Shown: one piece after another, positions 32,370 through 42,410 of the stretch
Numbering within the stretch: the first letter of the stretch is position 1
Layout: each line of letters opens with the position of its first letter
Source of the DNA: Providencia alcalifaciens DSM 30120
GTDB taxonomy: Bacteria; Pseudomonadota; Gammaproteobacteria; Enterobacterales; Enterobacteriaceae
Reading direction: 5' to 3'
DNA: 64,000 nucleotides
Assembly (NCBI RefSeq): GCF_000173415.1
Contig: NZ_ABXW01000052.1
Coordinates: 62,001 to 126,000, forward strand
Translations under genes and position numbers: made by a program
Notes under the pieces: generated by a model
Databases searched by the model: none
The model's input: the letters and a program-made list of their open reading frames with translations, nothing else
Told to the model about the DNA's origin: nothing

Positions 32370-33779
32370 ATGTCCGCTAAACATGTTTTATCGTTAATCG
32401 AAGAGCACAATGTTAGATTTATTGATCTGCGTTTTACCGATACCAAAGGTAAAGAGCAACACGTCACTATCCCTGCTCATCAAGTTGACGAAGACTTCTT
32501 TGAAGAAGGTCAAATGTTTGATGGTTCATCCATCGGTGGCTGGAAAGGCATCAACGAATCTGACATGGTATTAATGCCAGACGCATCTACCGCAGTGTTA
32601 GACCCATTCTACGCAGATAACACCTTAATCATCCGTTGCGATATTTTAGAGCCGGGCACTATGCAAGGCTACGATCGCGACCCTCGCTCAATCTCTAAAC
32701 GCGCTGAAGACTTCCTACGTTCTAGCGGGATTGCAGATGTAGTGTTATTTGGACCAGAACCTGAATTTTTCGTGTTCGATGACATTCGTTTCGGCAATAG
32801 CATGCACAGCAGCTACTATCATATCGATGATATCGAAGCGGCATGGAATACAGGTACTAAATACGAAGGCGGTAACAAAGGTCACCGTCCTGGCGTAAAA
32901 GGCGGCTACTTCCCAGTACCACCGGTTGATTCATCACAAGATTTACGTTCCGCTATGTGTACAACAATGGAAGATATGGGCTTAGTCGTTGAAGCTCACC
33001 ACCATGAAGTAGCAACCGCAGGTCAAAACGAAGTTGCAACTCGCTTTAATACGATGACGAAAAAAGCGGATGAGACTCAAATTTACAAATACGTTGTACA
33101 CAACGTTGCCCATGCATACGGCAAAACCGCTACCTTTATGCCAAAACCATTAGTCGGTGATAACGGCTCCGGTATGCACTGCCACATGTCTTTATCTAAA
33201 GATGGTGTGAACCTGTTTGCAGGCGATAAATACGGCGGATTATCTGAGATGGCGCTGTACTACATCGGCGGTATCATCAAACACGCTCGCGCACTGAACG
33301 CCTTTACCAACCCGACGACTAACTCCTACAAACGTTTAGTCCCAGGCTTTGAAGCGCCAGTTATGTTAGCTTACTCAGCACGTAACCGCTCCGCATCTAT
33401 TCGTATTCCAGTCGTTGCTAGCACGAAAGCGCGTCGTATTGAAGTGCGTTTCCCAGACCCAGCGGCTAACCCATACTTAGCGTTTGCTGCACAGTTAATG
33501 GCTGGCCTTGATGGCATCATCAACAAGATCCACCCTGGCGATGCAATGGACAAAAACCTGTACGATTTACCGCCAGAAGAAGCGAAAGAAATCCCAACGG
33601 TTGCGGGCTCTTTAGAAGAAGCGCTGGCTGAACTGGATAAAAACCGTGAGTTCTTAACTCGTGGTGGTGTATTTACTGACGATGCTATCGACGCTTACAT
33701 CGAATTACTGCGTGCCGATATCCAACGTGTTCGTATGGCACCACACCCACTCGAATTTGAAATGTACTACAGTGCGTAA
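32370..33779 (+). CDS. glnA: Glutamine synthetase, type I
   Basis: ATP-dependent synthesis of glutamine from glutamate and ammonium; dodecameric, cytoplasmic. 469 aa like E. coli. Recognisable are [17 protein letters not shown], the active-site region [21 protein letters not shown] and [34 protein letters not shown]-type segments, and the adenylylation loop [18 protein letters not shown] with the target Tyr near residue 397. Its 350-bp leader carries sigma-54 and NtrC sites, and a terminator separates it from glnL. Confidence 0.98.
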   Translation: MSAKHVLSLIEEHNVRFIDLRFTDTKGKEQHVTIPAHQVDEDFFEEGQMFDGSSIGGWKGINESDMVLMPDASTAVLDPFYADNTLIIRCDILEPGTMQGYDRDPRSISKRAEDFLRSSGIADVVLFGPEPEFFVFDDIRFGNSMHSSYYHIDDIEAAWNTGTKYEGGNKGHRPGVKGGYFPVPPVDSSQDLRSAMCTTMEDMGLVVEAHHHEVATAGQNEVATRFNTMTKKADETQIYKYVVHNVAHAYGKTATFMPKPLVGDNGSGMHCHMSLSKDGVNLFAGDKYGGLSEMALYYIGGIIKHARALNAFTNPTTNSYKRLVPGFEAPVMLAYSARNRSASIRIPVVASTKARRIEVRFPDPAANPYLAFAAQLMAGLDGIINKIHPGDAMDKNLYDLPPEEAKEIPTVAGSLEEALAELDKNREFLTRGGVFTDDAIDAYIELLRADIQRVRMAPHPLEFEMYYSA

Positions 33780-33820
33780 CACGCCGTTCCACTGATAGTC
33801 TTTGTTGCCGTGAAGCACTT

Positions 33821-33840
33821 GCCCCATCTTTTGATGGGGC
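33821..33840 (+). terminator. Rho-independent terminator of glnA
   Basis: Perfect stem GCCCCATC (33821-33828) / GATGGGGC (33833-33840) with a TTTT loop, followed by CTTTTCT. It separates the highly expressed glnA from glnL-glnG, as in E. coli. Confidence 0.88.
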
Positions 33841-33913
33841 CTTTTCTCTGCACTGAGTGATAAACTGCAAATATTGGCTTCGACGTATCGGTTAATCAGT
33901 AAATAACGTATAA

Positions 33914-33930
33914 TGCACCAAAATAGTGCA
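33914..33930. promoter_or_regulatory. NtrC site overlapping the glnL translation start region
   Basis: TGCACCAAAATAGTGCA differs from the TGCACC-N5-GGTGCA consensus by one base. It ends at the first base of the glnL ribosome site (AGGAG, 33930-33934) and lies 14 bp before the ATG. In E. coli NtrC represses the minor glnL promoter from such a site; the same negative feedback is inferred here. Confidence 0.8.
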
Positions 33931-33943
33931 GGAGCAATATTAC

Positions 33944-34993
33944 ATGAAAGCCGAGCATTTACCTGTCCCCGAACATCTCCTCGATTCCTTAATCAACAGC
34001 GTATTGGTGCTGGATTATGATTTAGTCATTCATTATGCCAATCACGCCGCTTTACAGATTTTGGCGCAAAGCCCACGTAAGTTGTATGGCACCCCACTCC
34101 CTTTACTCTTTAATTATTGTTCATTAAATGATGAACAGATGCTTAGCAGCTTAAAAACCGGTCACAGCTTTACAGAAAACGAAGTCACGTTAGTACTAAA
34201 TAACCATTCTCATATGATGTCTCTGAGTGCCCAGCCGCTATCAGAACAATTTATCCTCGTTGAGCTTTCCCAATTAGATAGCCAGCGACGCCTTAGCCAA
34301 GAGTTAGCGCAAAATGCCCAACAACTTGCCGCTCGTGAGTTGATTCGAGGACTTGCCCATGAGATCAAAAACCCACTAGGGGGATTACGTGGTGCAGCAC
34401 AATTATTGTCTAAGGCGCTGCCCGACCCGCAGCTAAACGAATATACCCAAGTGATCATTGAACAAGCTGACCGCTTACGCGCGTTGGTAGATAGGCTGCT
34501 AGGTCCACAATATCCCGGACCTAAAACTGAGCAGAGTATCCATCATAGTGTCGAAAATGTGGTGCGCCTAGTTGCGTTAGAAAAACCCAATAATGTCACC
34601 TTAATCCGTGATTATGATCCCAGCCTGCCTGATCTTGAATATTACCCTGACCAAATAGAACAAGTGCTACTCAATATCACCCGCAATGCTTTACAAGCCC
34701 TTGGTGAAACAGGTGGTAATATTACCCTGCGCACGCGTACGGCATTTCAGGTCATGCTACAAGGCGAGCGCTATAGACTCGCGGCTCGGATTGATATTGA
34801 AGATAATGGACAGGGCATTCCGCTTGCCATCCAAGATACCCTATTTTATCCAATGGTTAGCGGTCGCCCAGATGGCACCGGATTGGGGTTATCTATCGCC
34901 CGCAGTTTAGTGGACCAACATGCGGGGAAAATTGAGTTCACCAGTTGGCCGGGTCACACCGAGTTTTCTATTTATCTACCCATCAAAAAATAG
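33944..34993 (+). CDS. glnL: Nitrogen regulation sensor kinase/phosphatase NtrB
   Basis: Cytoplasmic histidine kinase that phosphorylates or, with PII, dephosphorylates NtrC according to nitrogen status. From ATG 33944 it is 349 aa, as in E. coli; a GTG at 33926 was rejected because AGGAG lies nine bases before 33944. Domains: PAS (about 10-110), HisKA with [11 protein letters not shown] (phospho-acceptor His139 by alignment), then HATPase with the N box [11 protein letters not shown]1 DNGQGIP and G2 [10 protein letters not shown]. It is followed 9 bp later by glnG. Confidence 0.96.
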   Translation: MKAEHLPVPEHLLDSLINSVLVLDYDLVIHYANHAALQILAQSPRKLYGTPLPLLFNYCSLNDEQMLSSLKTGHSFTENEVTLVLNNHSHMMSLSAQPLSEQFILVELSQLDSQRRLSQELAQNAQQLAARELIRGLAHEIKNPLGGLRGAAQLLSKALPDPQLNEYTQVIIEQADRLRALVDRLLGPQYPGPKTEQSIHHSVENVVRLVALEKPNNVTLIRDYDPSLPDLEYYPDQIEQVLLNITRNALQALGETGGNITLRTRTAFQVMLQGERYRLAARIDIEDNGQGIPLAIQDTLFYPMVSGRPDGTGLGLSIARSLVDQHAGKIEFTSWPGHTEFSIYLPIKK

Positions 34994-35002
34994 GAGATAG
35001 CC

Positions 35003-36451
35003 ATGCAAAAGGGAAAAATCTGGGTTGTTGATGATGACAGTTCAATCCGCTGGGTGCTTGAGCGAGCACTGAATAGCGCTGAGCTGGATTGCACCTGTTT
35101 TGATAGCGCAAATGCCGTGCTTGATGCCCTCAATAATGATCGCCCTGACGTGTTGCTCTCCGATATTCGTATGCCTGATATGGATGGGCTTGCCTTACTC
35201 ACTCAGTTGAAGCAGTCACACCCTTTACTGCCCATTATCATTATGACGGCACATTCGGATTTAGATGCCGCGGTTAATGCTTACCAGTCTGGAGCATTCG
35301 ACTATCTGCCTAAACCCTTTGATATCGATGAAACTGTCGCACTCGTCGAACGCGCACTTAACCATAGCCGTGAACAAAACAATACCGCTGGAGACAAACC
35401 ACAAGCGGCTATCGTTTCGTCAACAATGATCGGCGAAGCTCCCGCTATGCAGGAAGTCTATCGAATTATTGGTCGTCTTTCGCGCTCGTCCATTAGCGTA
35501 CTAATTAATGGTGAATCTGGTACAGGTAAAGAACTGGTTGCCCATGCACTTCATCAACATAGCCCACGTGCCAATGAGCCATTTATCGCATTAAATATGG
35601 CTGCGATTCCAAAAGATTTAATCGAATCTGAGCTATTTGGACATGAAAAAGGGGCCTTTACTGGGGCATCCCAAGTACGCCAAGGACGCTTTGAACAAGC
35701 AAATCGAGGTTCATTATTTCTTGATGAAATCGGGGATATGCCACTTGATGTACAAACGCGCTTATTGCGGGTACTGGCTGAAGGGCAATTTTACCGGATT
35801 GGTGGCTATACCCCCGTTAAAGTCGATGTCCGTATTATTGCAGCCACCCACCAAAACTTGGAAAAACGCGTAGAGGAAGGGCTATTTCGTGAAGACTTAT
35901 TCCACCGATTGAATGTCATCCGCGTGCAATTACCGCCATTGCGCGAACGTGTTGAAGATATTCCTCGTCTCGCCCATTATTTTTTACAAAATACCGCCAA
36001 AGAATTGGGCGTTGAAAGCAAAGTTCTCCACCCTGACAGCATTAAGCTTTTACAGCGCTATCCTTGGTCAGGTAACGTACGTCAATTGGAGAATGTCTGT
36101 CGGTGGTTAACCGTCATGGCTGCGAGCCAAGAAGTGCTGCCACAAGATTTACCAAGCGATCTGTTTGGTAAACAAGAATCCACCAAAGTGGCTAAAGATC
36201 CACATTCATTATCCACTAACGCAGTCGATCCTAATATCACATGGTGTGATCTCTTAGAGAAATGGACCGATCTCGCGTTACACGCTGGTCAGCAAGATCT
36301 GTTTAATGATGCCATGCCATTACTAGAAAAAACGATGCTCAATTGCGCCCTTAAATATACCGATGGACATAAACAAGAAGCAGCGCGTTTATTAGGCTGG
36401 GGGAGAAATACCTTAACGAGAAAATTAAAAGAATTAGGTATAGAGAAATAA
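35003..36451 (+). CDS. glnG: Nitrogen response regulator NtrC
   Basis: Sigma-54 enhancer-binding protein, 482 aa (E. coli 469; the extra residues are in linkers). The receiver domain has phospho-acceptor Asp54 in LLSDIRMPDMDG. The AAA+ domain has Walker A GESGTGKE, the sigma-54-contacting GAFTGA loop (GHEKGAFTGAS) and Walker B LFLDEIGD. The C-terminal Fis-type helix-turn-helix is KQEAARLLGWGRNTLTRKLKELGI. It activates glnA and represses glnL through the sites listed. In E. coli the next gene is hemN; here a 24-kb region intervenes. Confidence 0.97.
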   Translation: MQKGKIWVVDDDSSIRWVLERALNSAELDCTCFDSANAVLDALNNDRPDVLLSDIRMPDMDGLALLTQLKQSHPLLPIIIMTAHSDLDAAVNAYQSGAFDYLPKPFDIDETVALVERALNHSREQNNTAGDKPQAAIVSSTMIGEAPAMQEVYRIIGRLSRSSISVLINGESGTGKELVAHALHQHSPRANEPFIALNMAAIPKDLIESELFGHEKGAFTGASQVRQGRFEQANRGSLFLDEIGDMPLDVQTRLLRVLAEGQFYRIGGYTPVKVDVRIIAATHQNLEKRVEEGLFREDLFHRLNVIRVQLPPLRERVEDIPRLAHYFLQNTAKELGVESKVLHPDSIKLLQRYPWSGNVRQLENVCRWLTVMAASQEVLPQDLPSDLFGKQESTKVAKDPHSLSTNAVDPNITWCDLLEKWTDLALHAGQQDLFNDAMPLLEKTMLNCALKYTDGHKQEAARLLGWGRNTLTRKLKELGIEK

Positions 36452-36491
36452 CTTTACTTAATGAAAAAATAGCAATGATCTAATAATGAAC

Positions 36492-36517
36492 ATCGGGTAA
36501 TAAACAAATTACCCGAT
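36492..36517 (+). terminator. Hairpin downstream of glnG
   Basis: Perfect 10-bp stem ATCGGGTAAT (36492-36501) / ATTACCCGAT (36508-36517) with a 6-base loop, 40 bp after the glnG stop. No strong T-run follows (ATCATAAATAAAC), so it may need Rho or act on both strands. It marks the left border of the accessory region. Confidence 0.55.
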
Positions 36518-36753
36518 ATCATAAATAAACTTCAGCATTAGATTGTCTAAATATAATTATCAATAATTCCAAAAGAAAAGAAAAACCAATTAATAAAGAA
36601 TAATAAAAACAAAAGCAATCATATAAAGAAAAGAAATAGAGATAAATACACATTTATCTTTAAGAACAAAACAATCATAAAGTAAATATCTTAAAAATAA
36701 TCTAAAATTATAATAGAGCATGAAAAGCTCATCGATTATTTTGGAGATCCCCT
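36518..36753. other. Very AT-rich upstream region of fimbrial operon F1
   Basis: Strongly A-rich stretch with many AAAATA runs, a sharp change from the glnG coding sequence. It should carry the F1 promoter. A GGAG ribosome site precedes the pilin ATG. No inverted repeats of the fimS or mrp invertible-element kind were found. Such AT-rich leaders are typical H-NS targets (inference). Confidence 0.4.
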
Positions 36754-37278
36754 ATGAATAGAAACACATTCAAATCACTATTTTCCATAATATTATTGTT
36801 TTCAAGCCAGTCCGCTGTATCTGTAGATGGTAATATTGAATTCATTGGTGAAATTATAGATCAAGCATGTGAAGTAAAAACCGACTCAAAGAATATACAA
36901 GTTCCTTTAGGAAGTATTCCAAAGGCAAATTTACCCAATGTGGGTAGCAAATCAACACCCGTATTGTTCACCATTACACTCATTAATTGTCCTGTTACGG
37001 TAACACGAGCATCCGTACTCTTTGATGCAATACCCTATCCTGGTGATAATACAGTTTTAGCGCTAAAAGCAGATACTGGCGTTGCAACTGGAGTAGGCAT
37101 TCAATTAACAGATAAGTCCAATGCTATTATTACATTATTAACGCCTTCGAACAGCTATGCATTATTGCCAAATGTTGATAATCCATTGAATTTCACAGCA
37201 AATTACATTGCAAAAGCAAGCCCTGTCACACCCGGTCCAGCAAATGGTGCGGCGACCTTTTTAATTGTTTATAACTAA
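36754..37278 (+). CDS. Major fimbrial subunit, operon F1
   Basis: Chaperone-usher pilin, 174 aa, with an Ig-like fold completed by donor strands. A signal peptide covers about residues 1-23 (after SQSAVS). The pilin cysteine pair is C39 (IDQACE) and C79 (INCPVTV), exactly as in the F2 and F3 pilins. The end ATFLIVYN has the penultimate aromatic residue typical of pilins. It is the first gene of F1, 48 bp before the chaperone. It is the most diverged of the three major pilins: many substitutions from residue 45 on. Position and form say major subunit; expression is not shown. Confidence 0.9.
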   Translation: MNRNTFKSLFSIILLFSSQSAVSVDGNIEFIGEIIDQACEVKTDSKNIQVPLGSIPKANLPNVGSKSTPVLFTITLINCPVTVTRASVLFDAIPYPGDNTVLALKADTGVATGVGIQLTDKSNAIITLLTPSNSYALLPNVDNPLNFTANYIAKASPVTPGPANGAATFLIVYN

Positions 37279-37325
37279 TTTACCTAATCAAAAAATAGCG
37301 ATTATTATTACGAAAGGATAATAAA

Positions 37326-37994
37326 ATGAGAACAATACTTTCCTGCTTTATATTGTTATTTTTCATCATCAATATAAGTCATGCAGGGGTCATTATCGGA
37401 GGTACTCGCGTTATTTACAATGAAGGAATAAAAGATGCCACCATTAACTTGAATAACCCTGATGACATTCCTTATTTAGTACAGTCTTGGGTAGATACTA
37501 GTGAAAGTAAGCCACAAGAAATTTTCTCAATAACACCACCTTTATTTAAACTTAATGGTGAGAGCAATAATACATTAAGAATATTTTTAACCGATAATAC
37601 ATTATCGAATAATAAAGAGTCTTTATTCTGGTTAAATATAAAAACAATTCCTGCTGTAAAGCATAAAGAAAACTCTTTACAACTTGCCTTCAGAACGAAA
37701 ATGAAACTCATCTATCGTCCTACTAAGTTAAAAGAAGCTAATTTTAACGAGTTACAAAAAAAAATTATCTGGTCAAAATCAGGTAGCCAATTGACCGTTA
37801 AAAATCCAACTCCTTATTATATTAATTTTCAACAGGTCATATTTAATGACGAACAAGTGAATGATGTCAGCTATGTAGCACCTTTTTCATCCAACTCATT
37901 TACCGTCAATTCATCTCCAAACCACGGGATTGTTCAATGGGAATTAATTAATGACTTTGGAGCAACGACAGAACGTACTCAGAAAAAGATATAG
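37326..37994 (+). CDS. Periplasmic fimbrial chaperone, operon F1
   Basis: PapD/FimC-type chaperone, 222 aa, that caps pilins by donor-strand complementation in the periplasm. Signal peptide to about residue 20 (NISHA), then GVIIGGTRVIYNEGIKD, the family N-terminus with the conserved Arg that anchors the pilin C-terminus. LFWLNIKTIP and the MKLIYRP stretch (conserved Lys of the cleft nearby) are present. The second Ig domain has PTPYYINFQQVIFN. It is followed 24 bp later by the usher. Confidence 0.93.
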   Translation: MRTILSCFILLFFIINISHAGVIIGGTRVIYNEGIKDATINLNNPDDIPYLVQSWVDTSESKPQEIFSITPPLFKLNGESNNTLRIFLTDNTLSNNKESLFWLNIKTIPAVKHKENSLQLAFRTKMKLIYRPTKLKEANFNELQKKIIWSKSGSQLTVKNPTPYYINFQQVIFNDEQVNDVSYVAPFSSNSFTVNSSPNHGIVQWELINDFGATTERTQKKI

Positions 37995-38018
37995 CCTTTT
38001 ATAATGCTGGAGATGCTT

Positions 38019-40538
38019 ATGAAAAGTTATTGGTTTCCACTGGTATGTCTATTCAATTTGACAAACGCCTATGCCAAAGGAAATGACCAAAGTGAAAAGC
38101 CAATGTACCCTTCTGATGAAATGTACTTCGAAACCAGCTTTTTAAATTTGCCCGAGGGTCAATCGATTGACCTTTCACAATTTGACAGCAATGAACAATT
38201 AGCAGGGACTTATTTTGTTTATATTTATCTAAATCAACAATTTATAACCGCAAAAAAAGTACAATTTATCCCTAATGCTCAAAATAAGCTAATCCCTTGC
38301 CTAACAACGCATGAACTGACAGAGTTCGGCGTTAACACTGCACAATTTCCAGATTTACAACAGAGTAAAGAAACATGTTCCTATTTATCGGCGATACCCG
38401 ATGCCCATAGTGAATTTGATTTTAATCATCAGCGCTTATATTTAAGTATTCCTCAAATTGCCTTGGTCGATCATCCTCGAGGCTCAATTGACCTTACAGA
38501 CATCGATAACGGAATCAATTCTGCACTGCTTAATTATAGCTATAGCAGTTCAAAAAATAACAGCAGAACACACCGCAGTGGGAATACATCAACAAGCTAT
38601 GCCAATTTACGTCCTGGTATCAATTTAGGTGCGTGGCGGCTACGCAATTATTCAACCTGGATAAATAATGATGATACTCATCAATGGGATACGGTCTACA
38701 CCTATGCATCTCGAAATATTAACAGTCTCAAAAGTCAACTTATTCTTGGAGACGGTGTTTCTCCTTCCATGGTTTTTGACAGTGTGCCATTCCGTGGTAT
38801 TCAGCTTTCCACCGATGATGATATGTATCCAGAAAGCTTACGAGGCTATGCGCCGACAGTTCGAGGTATAGCTCGTAGTCATGCGCAGATAACCATTCGC
38901 CAAAATGGCTATATTATTTATCAAACCAATGTGGCCGCAGGTCCATTTGAAATCAATGATCTCTACCCAACAGGCAGTAGCGGTGACCTTTATATTACGA
39001 TTAAAGAATCTGATGGAAGTGAGCAGCATCAAATCGTTCCCTTCGCTTCACTCCCTATTTTACAACGAGAAGGCTACCTATTTTACAGTGTAACTGGCGG
39101 GCAATACCGTGCCTATGACTCTCATATTGATAAAACTAAATTTAACCAAATTTCAGCTAGTTATGGGCTGCCTTATGACATGACGCTCTATGGTGGCTTA
39201 CAACATAGCGCTGACTATCAATCTCAAGCCCTTGGATTGGGTAAAAATTTAGGTGATTTGGGTGCGATTTCTGCAGATATTACGATAGCCAATTCAACAC
39301 TCAGTGATCATTCTCATCATCAAGGTCAATCTTATCGATTTCGTTATAACAAAAACTTGAATATGACAGGTACCAATATTGCACTGGCAGGATATCGGTA
39401 CTCAACCAGTCACTATTTCAGTTTATCTGAAGTTTTCGACAACTATCGTAATACCGATTTTATCCCTCAAATTGAACGTCGGCGTAACCGTGCAGAAACA
39501 ACCATTAGCCAAAACTTATGGCAACACTATGGATCAATTTCAGTTGGTTACGTAAATGAAGATTATTGGAACAGCCAGCGTCGAACACAATCAGCCAATA
39601 TAAGCTATAACAATAATTGGAATGCGATCAATTACAGCATGAATTACACATTCGATAAAAATACGTTTAAATATCATTCATCTAATGATAGCCAATCAGG
39701 TCAAACTAATCATTTATTTGCCTTGTCAGTCAGTATTCCATTTACGTTTTTCGACGATACGGCTTATATCAATATGAACACCACTTCAAATAATCACAAT
39801 ACAAGTTCAAGCACGATTGGTATCTCAGCTTCACAGCTTAATAATCGTTTAAGCTGGAGTGCCCAACAAGAGTTCATCAAACATGGGCGCCAAAATGCTG
39901 GAAACATCAATGCAACCTATAAAGGTCAATCCGGTGTCATCACAGGAGGGAGCGGATACAGTCGAGATAATTACACGGTTTATTATGGCATAAATGGCAG
40001 TGTCGTCGGGCATGCTGATGGGCTAGTCTTTGGACAACCATTAGGAGAAACGGCAGTGTTAGTCGAGATCCCTCAGGCTTCTAACATCGATATATTAAAT
40101 AATTCAGGTATTAGCACTAACGCTCAAGGATATGCATTAGTGCCTTATGTTTCCCCCTATCGTAAAAATACGGTAGCCGTTGATGTATCTACGCTACCTG
40201 AAAATACAGAGGTCGATCTCACGAGCAAAACAGTCACGCCAAGCCGAGGAGCCTTAGTTAAAGCTGAGTTTCGTGCCAATCTAGGGTATCGCGCTTTCAT
40301 AACGTTGACTCGACCCAATGGTGAACCCGTACCTTATGGCGCTCAAGTTATTTTTCAAAATGAAAAAATGGTGAACAGCATTGTTGATAACAATGGAAAG
40401 GTGTATGTCTCCGGGTTGAGTGAACAAGGCAGTTTTGATATTCAATGGAACAATCAACCACTCTGCCATGTGACCTACAATTTAGCTGGGTTACCAAACT
40501 ATCTTGGTCTATATAAAACGACCGCTATATGCCAGTAG
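38019..40538 (+). CDS. Outer-membrane fimbrial usher, operon F1
   Basis: FimD/PapC-type usher, 839 aa from ATG 38019 (GGAG six bases upstream; the ATG at 38004 was rejected). A signal peptide precedes the N-terminal chaperone-binding domain (MYFETSFLNLPEGQSIDLSQF). The 24-strand barrel has the conserved SVPFRG (PFRGIQLSTDDDMYPESLRGYAP) and plug region. The C-terminal domains end with a Cys pair (PLCHVTY and TAICQ). It assembles and exports the F1 fibre. The protein is collinear with the F2 and F3 ushers but clearly the most distant. Confidence 0.94.
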   Translation: MKSYWFPLVCLFNLTNAYAKGNDQSEKPMYPSDEMYFETSFLNLPEGQSIDLSQFDSNEQLAGTYFVYIYLNQQFITAKKVQFIPNAQNKLIPCLTTHELTEFGVNTAQFPDLQQSKETCSYLSAIPDAHSEFDFNHQRLYLSIPQIALVDHPRGSIDLTDIDNGINSALLNYSYSSSKNNSRTHRSGNTSTSYANLRPGINLGAWRLRNYSTWINNDDTHQWDTVYTYASRNINSLKSQLILGDGVSPSMVFDSVPFRGIQLSTDDDMYPESLRGYAPTVRGIARSHAQITIRQNGYIIYQTNVAAGPFEINDLYPTGSSGDLYITIKESDGSEQHQIVPFASLPILQREGYLFYSVTGGQYRAYDSHIDKTKFNQISASYGLPYDMTLYGGLQHSADYQSQALGLGKNLGDLGAISADITIANSTLSDHSHHQGQSYRFRYNKNLNMTGTNIALAGYRYSTSHYFSLSEVFDNYRNTDFIPQIERRRNRAETTISQNLWQHYGSISVGYVNEDYWNSQRRTQSANISYNNNWNAINYSMNYTFDKNTFKYHSSNDSQSGQTNHLFALSVSIPFTFFDDTAYINMNTTSNNHNTSSSTIGISASQLNNRLSWSAQQEFIKHGRQNAGNINATYKGQSGVITGGSGYSRDNYTVYYGINGSVVGHADGLVFGQPLGETAVLVEIPQASNIDILNNSGISTNAQGYALVPYVSPYRKNTVAVDVSTLPENTEVDLTSKTVTPSRGALVKAEFRANLGYRAFITLTRPNGEPVPYGAQVIFQNEKMVNSIVDNNGKVYVSGLSEQGSFDIQWNNQPLCHVTYNLAGLPNYLGLYKTTAICQ

Positions 40539-40549
40539 AGAGGAGCCAT

Positions 40550-41551
40550 ATGATCACTTGTACATTACAACAAAGTTTAAGCCGTATTTTACTCTTGTTC
40601 TGCTTCATTCCGACAATGCAAGCTGCCTGTCTACAAAATCCACGTTTCGTGAATTTAATATCCTATGTGCCATCGCGGACTTATAACGTGTCATATGATG
40701 ATCTATCTACACGAGATCTTGAAACTATCACAATACCCTATGGCGGTGGAGGCGCATATTTAGATACGCCTGCCACAGGAGCAAATGATTGTGGAGCGAC
40801 TTATATGTATGGCCGCTTTTTGAGCCCTTGGGCGCCAAATTCAAATCGCATAGCACCATCTAACCTACCGGGGATCAGCATCTCGGTCCGCACTGCGGCG
40901 CCAGTATCAGGCTCAGGTTGGTTTAATGAGACATACTTGCCGCCAGCGGGAGGCATTCCAGGATTTAGAATTTCTCATACCAATTGGGATATTATTATAA
41001 AGAAAACAGGTCAAGTGACACAATCCGGTTCGCTCACTGCCGGTAATGTCGCATACCTCTACCAAACGAACACCCGCCCTACCAATTCAACGTGGTATCT
41101 AACCACATTAAATATGCCTAGTAACTCCATAAAAATCAATGTACTAAGTTGTTCCTTAAAAAGCTCATCGTATAATATTGATATGGGCGATTGGGACACA
41201 ACTCAGTTCGGTGGTGTAGGCAGCACTAGCCCTTCGGTGAGCATTCCTATCGTATTGACCTGTAAACCTGGCACTAATATAAAAGCAACAATAACGAGCA
41301 ATGCAGGTTATCAGGATGAATCAACAGGAAAATTGAAACTGGAAGGCACTGGGCAAGCAACTGGCATTGCGATTCAACTATTAGATAAAAATAATAGCCC
41401 TATTCGACTCAATTTCCGCAATAGCCTGCAAAATAATGTCCCTGCTGGAGATTATATTTTTAATTGGAAAGCTCGCTATATTCAAACCGCGACCACCATC
41501 ACTCCGGGTACAGCTAACTCCAGCGCGATGGTCAATATTCAGTATGAATAG
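40550..41551 (+). CDS. Fimbrial tip adhesin, operon F1
   Basis: 333-aa two-domain protein, from ATG 40550 (AGAGGAG upstream; the ATG at 40529 overlaps the usher stop and was rejected). After a signal peptide ending MQAA it starts CLQNPRFVNLISYVPSRTYN, a pattern shared by the four adhesins of this locus. The N-terminal half is variable and presumably binds a receptor. The C-terminal half is a pilin domain (NVLSCSLKSSSYNIDMGDWDTTQF ... ending VNIQYE), used to join the fibre. The receptor is unknown. It is placed directly after the usher rather than last as in fim operons. Confidence 0.8.
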   Translation: MITCTLQQSLSRILLLFCFIPTMQAACLQNPRFVNLISYVPSRTYNVSYDDLSTRDLETITIPYGGGGAYLDTPATGANDCGATYMYGRFLSPWAPNSNRIAPSNLPGISISVRTAAPVSGSGWFNETYLPPAGGIPGFRISHTNWDIIIKKTGQVTQSGSLTAGNVAYLYQTNTRPTNSTWYLTTLNMPSNSIKINVLSCSLKSSSYNIDMGDWDTTQFGGVGSTSPSVSIPIVLTCKPGTNIKATITSNAGYQDESTGKLKLEGTGQATGIAIQLLDKNNSPIRLNFRNSLQNNVPAGDYIFNWKARYIQTATTITPGTANSSAMVNIQYE

Positions 41552-41556
41552 GCAAT

Positions 41557-42066
41557 ATGATGAATAGTCTTCAAAAATTATTGATTGGTAGTGCATATGT
41601 AGTATGCCACTACGCATATAGCGCCAATAATATTGCGCTCTATTTTAATGGCTCAATTAAAGCGTCACCCTGCCAGATTGAACAAACTGACTATATTATC
41701 GATCTAAAAACCATCAATATTGCCAATATAAGAGATAACTTACGATCGCCATGGGTTAACTTTAATGTCAGTTTGAAAAATTGCCCAACCAGCTCCCGTC
41801 AATCAATCATGACGCTAACCGGTACGCCAGACCCGACAAATCCAACCTATTTTATTAACCGTGGTACAGCCACTCATGTGGCACTAGATCTCACCACTGG
41901 AAATAGCCACACTCAAGTGAAAAATGGAACCCAAATCACTACGCCAATCAACCAACAAACTCACAGCGTACAGATTCCTTTTTCAGCCCGTGTTGCTGGT
42001 TTAAACAATGGTATGACAGCCGGTACTTTTCGTAGTCATGTGGAGTTTACCTTCACTTATAACTAG
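41557..42066 (+). CDS. Minor fimbrial subunit, operon F1
   Basis: 169-aa pilin-like protein with a signal peptide and the Cys pair ASPCQIE / KNCPTSS; ends HVEFTFTYN with a penultimate Tyr. It matches the second minor subunits of F2 (48241) and F3 (56521), sharing the pattern DLKTINIANIRDNLRSPWVNF. F1 has no counterpart of the first minor subunit (47714, 56004). It is likely an adaptor or terminator of the fibre. Five bp separate it from the adhesin. A second ATG follows the first immediately; either could be used. Confidence 0.85.
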   Translation: MMNSLQKLLIGSAYVVCHYAYSANNIALYFNGSIKASPCQIEQTDYIIDLKTINIANIRDNLRSPWVNFNVSLKNCPTSSRQSIMTLTGTPDPTNPTYFINRGTATHVALDLTTGNSHTQVKNGTQITTPINQQTHSVQIPFSARVAGLNNGMTAGTFRSHVEFTFTYN

Positions 42067-42137
42067 TCCATTTTTTTACATACAGTGTATCCCATAAAAA
42101 ACGATCACTGTCATTTACATTAATTGAGAGGTGCAAA

Positions 42138-42410
42138 ATGCATGATAAATACCCAATATCCGAAATCATTGGACATAAAATAAAGTTTCTTAGAGAGCGA
42201 AAAATATTATCTTTGCAGGAAGTTGCAAATGCAATTGGTATTGATGAAATACAACAAGCTCATTATGAAAAGGGGCAATCTCGAATCCCGATTGATAAAT
42301 TAAAGCAGTATGCCAACTATTTCGAGATTAACATGGTAACCTTTTTCATTTTTACTGAGAAAGAAAAGAAAACAATCAGGGCGTATGTACAAAAAAAATC
42401 AGGCTCATAA
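42138..42410 (+). CDS. MrpJ-type HTH regulator, operon F1 (subfamily I)
   Basis: 90-aa Cro/C1-type helix-turn-helix protein (residues about 8-66) with a charged tail. YPISEIIGHKIKFLRERK opens it like the other subfamily I members. The recognition-helix region reads GIDEIQQAHYEKGQSR, departing from the SEQQQSRYERG motif of its paralogues, so DNA specificity may have changed or weakened. A GAGAGG ribosome site precedes it. MrpJ in Proteus mirabilis, encoded at the end of mrp, represses motility genes (flhDC); the same coupling is inferred. Confidence 0.82.
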   Translation: MHDKYPISEIIGHKIKFLRERKILSLQEVANAIGIDEIQQAHYEKGQSRIPIDKLKQYANYFEINMVTFFIFTEKEKKTIRAYVQKKSGS

